Assembly (NCBI GenBank): GCA_023807065.1
Contig: JAJJLU010001060.1
Location: forward strand, 1 to 10,975
Reading direction: 5' to 3'
Source of the DNA: Isotricha intestinalis
Taxonomy: Eukaryota; Ciliophora; Litostomatea; Vestibuliferida; Isotrichidae
Length of the DNA: 10,975 nucleotides
Shown piece by piece: positions 1 through 6,240 of the stretch. Below the pieces are notes generated by a model. That model ran no database searches, was not told the DNA's origin, and saw only the letters and a program-made list of their open reading frames with translations. Numbering within the stretch: the first letter of the stretch is position 1; each line of letters begins with the position of its first letter. Both the position numbers and the translations under genes were made by a program.

Positions 1-31
1 CCCAATCCCCAATCCCCAATCCCCAATCCCC
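1..31. repeat. Telomere, C-rich strand, (CCCCAAT)n
   Basis: About four and a half tandem copies of the 7-base unit CCCCAAT (the first copy lacks one C) begin at base 1 and stop abruptly at an A+T-rich sequence. On the other strand the unit is ATTGGGG. This is a ciliate-type G4 telomere, related to CCCCAA of Tetrahymena and CCCCAAAA of Euplotes and Oxytricha but with an extra T. Its position at the exact start of the window with the C-rich strand running inward is what a left chromosome end should show. From memory and unchecked, this variant may occur in rumen trichostome ciliates. Confidence 0.93.
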
Positions 32-360
32 ATATATTAACAATAGATAAATCATTATCTGTTTTAAAAAATAATATTAAAATTATTAAAAAAAAATATT
101 TTATAGAATACTATTATCTTCTATTTTATTTTTAAGTAAATTTTCTTTAATATATACTTTATTTTCTTCATATCTTCTAATTATTTTCTAATATTTTTTT
201 ACAAACATAACTAATACATTTTTTAATTGCTTCTTTTACTTTTATAGGTTCATTAAAAAAAAAAGAATAATTAATTTTCAAAGGACAATGGAAATATATT
301 ATTTATTTTTTCATTAATTAATTATTTATTTCTATAAACATGTTAATAAAAAAAACAAAA
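32..360. other. Subtelomeric non-coding DNA and 3' flank of the kinase gene
   Basis: About 330 bp of nearly pure A+T between the telomere and the TAA that ends the kinase gene. I see no conserved coding frame, RNA gene or long repeat. It must hold the 3' UTR and polyadenylation region of the minus-strand kinase, whose transcript runs toward the telomere. No polyadenylation signal can be singled out because AATAAA-like words are expected by chance here. Confidence 0.6.
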
Positions 361-3300
361 TTACAAATGTAAATTATTTTTTCGTTCTTCTTTCCGCTCA
401 ATAAATTCCTCCCTTTTTAAAACTTCTTTTGCATTAGGTCTTATTCTAACATTTCTTTCAGTCATTTTCAAAATTAATCTACTTTGATTAGGAAATTTAA
501 TCAAACCTTATCAACAATAATTCTATTTAATTTTAAATTTTCTAAACTTTTTCTTCTTTTCATTTGAGTCAAAAAACAACCACACATTTTATATATCACT
601 AATCCTAAAGCATAAATATCTACTGGACTAATATAAATTAGAGTTCTTTTTAAACAACTTTCATTATCTTCTTTACTTAAACTACTTGAACTTTTTCTAT
701 TATTTGGTAATAATCAATTATTTTTACTTCCTTTTTCCTTTTTTATTTCTTTCATTTCTGTTGCTAAACCAAAATCTTCTGTTTTAATGGTATTATCATT
801 TATCACAAAAATATTATCTGATTTAATATCTCTATGTATAATATTATGTTCATGAATTTTTTTAAACTTTTTAACAATTTATATATAAATATAAATATTG
901 TTTTTTCACTTAATCCATTTTCTATATTATTATCTATATATTGAATTAATGTTAATCCTTCAATTCCATTTCGATAAAAAAGTATGTTTTAAATTTTGGA
1001 GTTTCTTTTAAGGAAATTTTACTTTTTCTTGTTATTGATTTTGATTATCATCACGGAAATCTTTATCAATTTTTTACTTTTTTTTATTTTTTTTTGTTTT
1101 ATTATTACTTCTTTCTGTATCACCATTTAGTTCTTCATATTTTTTTTTAGCAATATGATTATTATCAAATAAATTTAATAAAAATGGGAAATTCACTAAA
1201 TCAGTTTTTGATTTAAATTTCTTAAGAAAAATCTCAATATTTGGAGAAAAGGAATTTCTATCATTTTTCATTGAATTAAATGATAGATTTTTACTTGAGT
1301 AATTTTTATTTTTTATATTTTTGAAATTTATACCTTCTACTAATATTAATATTGTTATTATTTTCATTATTAAGATTATTACTATCTTCAAAAATAATGC
1401 TGTCTTTAGATCTAATATTATTATCATCTAATATTATACTTTTAGATTTCTTATTATCATTATCACAAAAAACAACACTTGATTCATTAGAATTCCTAGA
1501 ATTATAATGAGAATGAGAACTTGATCTATAATTAAAACTACTTTCATTCTTATGTCTATCATTATTATTTCTATATTTTCAAGATCATTAATATTATCAT
1601 AATAATATCCAGATTTTTTATAATTTAATTAATTACTAATATCTTCATCTTCATTTTCATCTATTTTTGTATAATATCTATTATGATTTTTCTTTTTAGA
1701 ATAAGATTTTGAAAAATCATTATTATTATAATCTCTAGACTCTTCTTCTTCACTTTCACTATCATTAACTAAATATTCTAAACTACCTAAAGAAGCAACT
1801 TTTATATTCTACAATATGTTCAGAATGAATTTTAGTCATTGTTTGAGTTTCTCTTATAACATTTTGTTCATTTAAATTTTCTAACTTAACTATTTTAATA
1901 GCATTTATTTTATCATCTATTTTATGTCTTGCTTTTAAAACACAACCAAAACCTCCTTTTCCTAATTTTTCAAATTCTTTAAAGTCTCTTTCTAAACGAG
2001 TTATTCCTCTTAATGTATATAATTTACTATCTATATTTAAATCATTTTCTTTTTTTTCTTCTTCTTCTTTTTTCATATTTAAATTTAATAAATTTGAATT
2101 ATTGTCTTTGTTATCATTATTATTTTGATTTTTTTGTATTATTTGAAGAGCCATTATTTCATTTGAAGAATCTGAACTTTCTGAATTTGAAACATCCCAA
2201 ATTCCATTTAAGTTTAAATTTAAAGATGTTTTTTTCTAAACTTTTCTCTTTTATTTTTTCTTTTTCTTCTCCTTTTTTTATTATTTCTTTTTTTGGAGTT
2301 ATTATATTTTGATTTATTATTTTTGGTATTTCTGTTAATGTTTTTTGTTGAGAAGGTTCTATTTTATTTTCTAATTTTCTTGTTTTGCATTTATTATATT
2401 TTCATCTTCTGTTTTTTTGTTCTATTTTATTATATTCTTTTAATTTTTTTGAATTATTAAATTTTACATTATTATTATTTTGTTTTCCTTTCATAAAGAA
2501 ATAAATATATAAATAACAAACATAAACAATAAATAAGAAAATAAAGAAAAGACCAAAATAATACCATTCATATAATTTAAGAAATATAAATCTTAAATTC
2601 AAACTAAATGTCTTTTTCTTATTTTTAGGTTTTCTAAAACCATTCATTGATTTTTTAAATTTTTCATCATCATAATCCTATTCAGAATAAAAAAATAAGC
2701 ATCATCTTATCTTCCAAAAAAACTAGTATCCTTAGTTTTCATAGCATTATTTTGTTCATAAAGTTTAACAGGAAAATTTCTTTTATTATCATAATCATGT
2801 ATACTAATAATTTTATTTTGATTAATATCTACATCAAAATTATTTAAATTATTTTTCATATAGTCATATCCAATCATCATTTCATTATAACTTCCTTCAT
2901 TTACAATAACAATTTCATATTCCAAACTTGTTCATTATTTTTTAAACATATTAAAGTATAATCGTCTCTGAAAACATTTATAATTTTATTATTATTATTT
3001 TTATAATTTTATTATAAATAAATTCATCTTGTACAACATTTCCACTTTCAATATCAATAGTAAATAAATTAAATAATTTATTACCTCTAAATAAATAATT
3101 TGTATAAAATATAAAGAAAAAAGATTTCTATTAACTAAATCTGTGATTGGAATAGCAAATCTTGTTGATTTTTACTATAAATAATTTCCAATCCTTAGGA
3201 ATTAAGACTTTATTTTCATTTATAATATTTTTTCTTATTATATACGTTCTAATTAATTCTTCCCCTAAATTTACATTCCATTTTTTTTATTAATGGCATC

Positions 3301-3547
3301 TTTTCAAATAAATAAAGATTACTATCTTTTGTATTATTAAAAAATAATTATCATCTAAATCAGATGTTTCATATTCAATTTCTAAAGGATATATATTTTG
3401 AAATTTTTGAAAATGAATTTTATGGAGTAATGTCATTTTTTTGTTTTGGAATTTCAATTTGAATAGAATTTATTTTTTGGAGAAAACCAAATATATTATA
3501 GAAAAAACAAAATATTTTATTAAGGTAATTATTTTATAATGCTCCAT
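361..3547 (-). CDS. EIF2AK3-like: PERK-like transmembrane eIF2-alpha kinase (frame interrupted by indels)
   Basis: Predicted ER stress sensor that phosphorylates eIF2-alpha to reduce translation. The start at 3547 gives a signal peptide, [16 protein letters not shown] and onward. The lumenal part has propeller-like strands such as NEQVWN and [11 protein letters not shown] membrane helix lies at about 2495-2566. The cytosolic kinase has the glycine loop GKGGFG (1945-1962), the AIK lysine (1894-1896) and the helix C glutamate (1849-1851). An Asn/Ser-rich insert of about 250 residues follows strand 4, as in eIF2-alpha kinases. Then come the hinge [13 protein letters not shown] (813-836), DFG (768-776) and VDIYALG. 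The gene ends just after the kinase, so there is no IRE1-type RNase domain. At about 1060 codons its length matches PERK. In-frame TAA, TAG and TGA occur, and the frame changes at about 3474, 1785, 967, 860 and 503 among others. The activation segment lacks about 11 residues. Toxoplasma- or Plasmodium-type ER eIF2 kinases are the nearest alternative label. Confidence 0.82.
1010..1785 (-). other. Low-complexity insert inside the kinase N-lobe
   Basis: Between strand 4 ([10 protein letters not shown]) and the hinge strand (FFIEMEF) lie roughly 250 residues rich in Asn, Ser, Asp, Glu and Lys, with acidic runs such as [10 protein letters not shown] and poly-Asn. Insertion at exactly this place is a hallmark of PERK, GCN2-like and PKR-family eIF2 kinases. 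The insert contains in-frame TAA codons, for example in the context NQNQ-TAA-QEK, where glutamine is the natural reading. Confidence 0.75.
2495..2566 (-). other. Transmembrane helix of the PERK-like kinase
   Basis: A stretch of about 24 hydrophobic and aromatic residues ([20 protein letters not shown] and onward) is bounded on the cytosolic side by MKGK. It separates the lumenal region from the kinase. Basic residues also lie on the lumenal side (KPKNKKK), so topology rests mainly on the signal peptide and the kinase position. Confidence 0.8.
3476..3547 (-). other. Signal peptide of the PERK-like kinase
   Basis: The first codons from the ATG at 3545-3547 encode a short polar start (MEHYK) followed by about 18 mainly hydrophobic residues ([18 protein letters not shown]) and then lysines. 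This is a classical secretory signal and matches the expected type I membrane topology. It is the main reason for choosing this ATG. The frame breaks just after it, in the A run at about 3470-3477. Confidence 0.75.
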
Positions 3548-3775
3548 TTATTTTTTTTAATTTCATTTTGGTTATTTTATATTTTTAATTAGTATTTTGT
3601 TTAATTTTATTATTAATTAACCGTATTTTTAATAATTTTAAAATCTGAATTTATTTAACATTTGAAATAAGCTCGAATTTAATTTTAATTTCATTTTAAT
3701 CATCCAAAAAATAAAAATATAAAAAACTTTAAAAAATAAAAATTAAAAGAAAAAAATTATTTGTATTTATCAATA
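3548..3775. promoter_or_regulatory. Shared divergent promoter region of the kinase and COPZ
   Basis: This is the 228 bp between the two divergent start codons (3547 minus, 3776 plus). It is almost entirely A and T with no conserved coding frame, and must contain both transcription starts. No operator or factor site can be picked out against the base composition. The sequence before the plus ATG is A-rich (AAAAAAATTATTTG and onward), common for ciliate start contexts. Confidence 0.6.
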
Positions 3776-4338
3776 ATGGAAGAAGAAAAACTAAATCAAA
3801 TAGTATGTAATGTAAAATTTATTTCAATAGTTGATAACAGAGGAAAATAATAAATCTTAAATATTATACAATAAATGACGTAGATTATCAACAAAGAGAA
3901 TTTGAAAAAAGAATATGTATATTAGCAAAAGATAAAAATCCTCAAAATGAAGAATTAGATATAATAAATATTGAAAACTTTAATATATTATTTAAATTAC
4001 AAGTTGTTATTGCAATTTTTATTGGTTTAGATGAAAATGATAATGAATTTAGGAACTGAATTTTATAAAATATTTGAAAGTAATTTATGAACAATAATAA
4101 ATTATAAACATACTAGAAGTGGTCTTTTAAAACATTATGGTAAAATTGTTACTTTGATGAAATGGTTAATGAAGGAATTGTTATTAATACTGATATTGAT
4201 AGTTAAGAAAGATTGATTGAATTAAGGGAAAATGCTTCTTCTTCAAATACTTTTATTAATTTTGGGAATAATGCTATTGGAGGTTTTGGTTCTCTTATTG
4301 GTTCTTTATTTAGTGGAGCTATAAGTCTTTTTGGTTAA
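3776..4338 (+). CDS. COPZ: Coatomer subunit zeta (COPI coat)
   Basis: Zeta subunit of the COPI coat, the longin-fold partner of gamma-COP that helps recruit the coat to Golgi membranes for Golgi-to-ER transport. Landmarks run in family order: VKFISIVDNRGK (first strand), LKYYTINDVDY, EFEKRI, FKLQVVIAIFIGLDENDNEL, FYKIFESNL, and FDEMVNEGIVINTD matching the VDE(M/I)VDGG(V/I)xLExD signature. The distance from FES to DEM is 28 residues, as in the human protein. About 187 codons is the family length. Three frame changes sit in short A or T runs (3844-3847, 4048-4050, 4153-4155). An in-frame TGA (4088-4090) and TAA (4204-4206) lie in well-aligned sequence and must be read as amino acids. The C-terminus is an unusual Gly/Phe/Ser-rich tail ending SGAISLFG before TAA at 4336. 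Confidence 0.9.
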
Positions 4339-4399
4339 AATTTATTTGTTTTAAAATAAAAAAAATTCATTTCTATTTAAATTTTTTTATTTATTTTTA
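4339..4399. other. Short spacer, COPZ 3' UTR and upstream region of the next gene
   Basis: A 61 bp A+T spacer between two plus-strand genes. It includes several TAA triplets in the COPZ frame. If TAA were always glutamine, COPZ would run on through this spacer to a TGA at 4507 and overlap the next gene by more than 100 bp. That is the reason for placing the COPZ stop at the TAA 4336-4338. Confidence 0.5.
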
Positions 4400-5360
4400 A
4401 TGATTTTTTCAATGAAGATTTTAAAAGATTGGAAACGATTAAAATTATGAAATTAAAAATGGGAGTTAAGAAAATAATTATGGGGATTCAAATAAAAAAG
4501 AACAAATGAATAATATTCAAAAAGAAATAGATAAAATTACACAAAATAATAATATAAAAGATAAAATTAACAATTTAAATCCTATTAAAAAAGAAATATA
4601 AAGAAATGAAAACAATATCAAATAAATAAATTAAAAGAAGAAGATTATATTAATAAAATTAATTCTATATTAATAATGATAGAAAAGATTATGGTATATT
4701 ATTAACTAGAGAAGATTATGAAAGACTAAAAAAGAAACAAAAAATTGAAATGATAAATTAAATGAAAAAATAAATTAAATAAATTAAAAAATAAATGAAT
4801 TATCTACAAATCAAATTTCAATAATTTCTAAATTTAAAGTAGGAATATAATTTATAAATAAAAAACAATTTTAAATATAAAGTATTATTTTTGTTAATAT
4901 ATAAAAAAATCATTATTTTAATGAGGAAGTTTCATTTAGTTTTGACAATAAAAACGAAGTAGAATTTGAAAGATTATATGATAAAAAAAGCTTATCTGAA
5001 AGAAGAAATTCAAGATTTTCACCTTTTATAAAAAGAATTATTTTCCCTTTAAAAGAAAAAGAAAAAACATATAATTATTTTGATGATTTAGAAATTGATG
5101 AATTAGGAATTAATTCATATTTTCAAATAACTCAAAAGGAATAAAAAGCTGAAGAAGCAGAAAAACAATTTTAAATTCAAAATTAATTTAAAAAGAGAAC
5201 AATTCATAAATATTATAATATTACTGGAAAGCAATTTTTGTTAAAGATATATTGAATTTTAACTTTTTTATATTTAAGTTTATTATGCTCTTTTAATGCA
5301 ATACAATTTTTAGTGGAGAAAGAATTAAAAAATTATAAATTTAATTTTGGAACTGAATGA
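4400..5360 (+). CDS. Unrecognised coiled-coil protein, possibly tail-anchored
   Basis: I do not recognise the family. The proposed start at 4400 needs one missing T in the run 4403-4408, giving MIFFNEDFKRLE. Coding is then clear in one frame at about 4431-4620 (SNKKEQMNNIQKEIDKITQ). Two frame changes follow (REDYERLKKKQK at about 4708-4745). The first frame resumes unbroken from 4752: a heptad coiled coil (DKLNEKIN-TAA-IN-TAA-KINELSTNQI), then charged sequence (EFERLYDKKSLSERRN, SPFIKRIIFPLKEKEK). Nine in-frame TAA codons occur there against about seven CAA. A TGA at 5253-5255 could end the gene, but the frame continues 34 codons with a hydrophobic stretch (ILTFLYLSLLCSFNAIQFL) to a second TGA at 5358. 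If the first TGA is tryptophan, the protein would be C-terminally anchored, somewhat like a SNARE or golgin. That is inference. Confidence 0.62.
4770..4799 (+). other. Two TAA codons inside a coiled-coil heptad
   Basis: TAA at 4776-4778 and 4785-4787 lie three codons apart between KLNEKIN and KINELSTNQI. Read as glutamine they complete a regular coiled coil. Read as stops they would break a frame that is otherwise open from 4752 to 5252. Confidence 0.72.
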
Positions 5361-5834
5361 AAGAATCAAATGAATTAATTCTTTTCATTTCAATTTTATC
5401 ATTAAAACTTATTGAATCTAAATCAGAAAAACTTAAATTAGATTCTTTTTTTTCCTCTTTGTTTAAATTATATGAATCATTTAAACCATTATTTTCTTTG
5501 TTTTTTTTTGATTTTTTTTAGAAGTAAAATATTTGAACTTTCATTAATTTTAATTTTAATTTTTAAAGGATTTTTCAATTCATTTTCTCTTTTTATTCTT
5601 GAATTTTGAATAAGTAATTTTTGATTAATTTTACTCCATTATTGGTTCTTTATTGTTATTTAAACAATAGGTTATTTGTCTATTATTAAAATTTAAATTT
5701 CATTTTAATTTAATATTTATTTGATTTTCTGTTAAATATTTATTATAGTTCTTTTGTAATTGTTTTTGTAATTCTTAATTTTGTTTAGATTTTAAATTAT
5801 TTGAATTATTATTTTGGGAATTATAATTTGACAT
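5341..5834 (-). CDS. Unrecognised Asn/Lys-rich small protein
   Basis: The start codon at 5832-5834 opens MSNYNSQNNNSNNLKSKQN, then TAA, then ELQKQLQKNYNKYL, where glutamine fits the TAA. A TGA at 5700-5702 lies inside continuous sequence (ENQINIKLK, TGA, NLNFNNRQITYC). The frame changes near 5640-5650 into QWSKINQKLLIQNSRIKREN and again near 5515, ending NLSFSDLDSISFNDKIEM and SFDSFIQFQN before TAA at 5341. It is about 165 residues, mostly basic then acidic and serine-rich, with no recognisable domain. It lies downstream of the BEACH gene on the same strand and converges on the coiled-coil gene, overlapping its longest possible end by about 20 bp. Confidence 0.6.
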
Positions 5835-6060
5835 TAAAAATTATTAATTAAATGAAATTTAAACTTTAAATATAATATTTTTTTTTGATAAACAATAAAT
5901 TACAATTAAACTAACTATTAGAATTAACTCTAATAAGTAATGATTTAAAAAAAAATTAATAATTTAAAAATAATAGAAATAATATATTATTATTATTTTT
6001 TTATTCTTTAAAGGTATTTAAATTTAAATTAAATTTTTTTAAATATTTAAAATCCATTTT
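5835..6060. other. A+T spacer between two minus-strand genes
   Basis: 226 bp of nearly pure A+T between the BEACH gene stop and the next start codon. It must contain the BEACH 3' UTR and the promoter of the small gene. In the BEACH frame it contains several TAA and one TAG but no TGA for at least 70 codons. With a TGA-only stop code, the BEACH protein would read straight through the spacer. Confidence 0.55.
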
Positions 6061-6240
6061 TTAATTATATAAAATATTTTCAATCTTTGCTAATCTATCT
6101 TTACATTTCCCACAAACCAAAATATTATTTTCTTTCTTATTTGATTGATTAGAATTATCGTTAGGAAGATTATTTTTTAAATTTTCATTTATAACATCCT
6201 CACAAATACAACAAACATTAGATTTAATTTTTTTCAACAT
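6061..6240 (-). other. C-terminal double CxxC zinc-binding motif
   Basis: The last 60 residues contain VCCICEDV and, after an Asn/Ser/Lys-rich loop, ILVCGKCKDRLAKIENILYN before TAA. Two CxxC pairs could bind a single zinc. Some BEACH proteins (WDFY3, BCHS) end in a FYVE finger, but the central FYVE RRHHCRxCG motif is absent, so this is a different or reduced finger. Confidence 0.6.

Noticed and set aside
32..360. RNA gene, internal eliminated sequence or subtelomeric repeat near the telomere
   Set aside because: No hairpin, box motif, TA-bounded insert or tandem unit stands out from the A+T background.
1785..1797. Possible 13-nt GT...AG mini-intron on the minus strand at the kinase frame break (heterotrichs have 15-16 nt introns)
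   Set aside because: Removing it would delete the end of strand 4 (CFF), which the kinase family needs. A one-base change explains the break better, and no other break shows a similar GT...AG unit.
2013..2312. Plus-strand open frame of 99 codons rich in Phe, Leu and Tyr
   Set aside because: It is the antisense shadow of the kinase juxtamembrane and N-lobe coding sequence, which carries clear kinase motifs on the minus strand.
5253..5255. Simple reading of TGA as the only stop, with TAA and TAG always glutamine (Tetrahymena code)
   Set aside because: TGA lies inside COPZ, BEACH and kinase sequence that aligns on both sides, and TAA-only gene ends would then have to extend through spacers into neighbours. 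The simple code fits the TAA data but not the TGA data.
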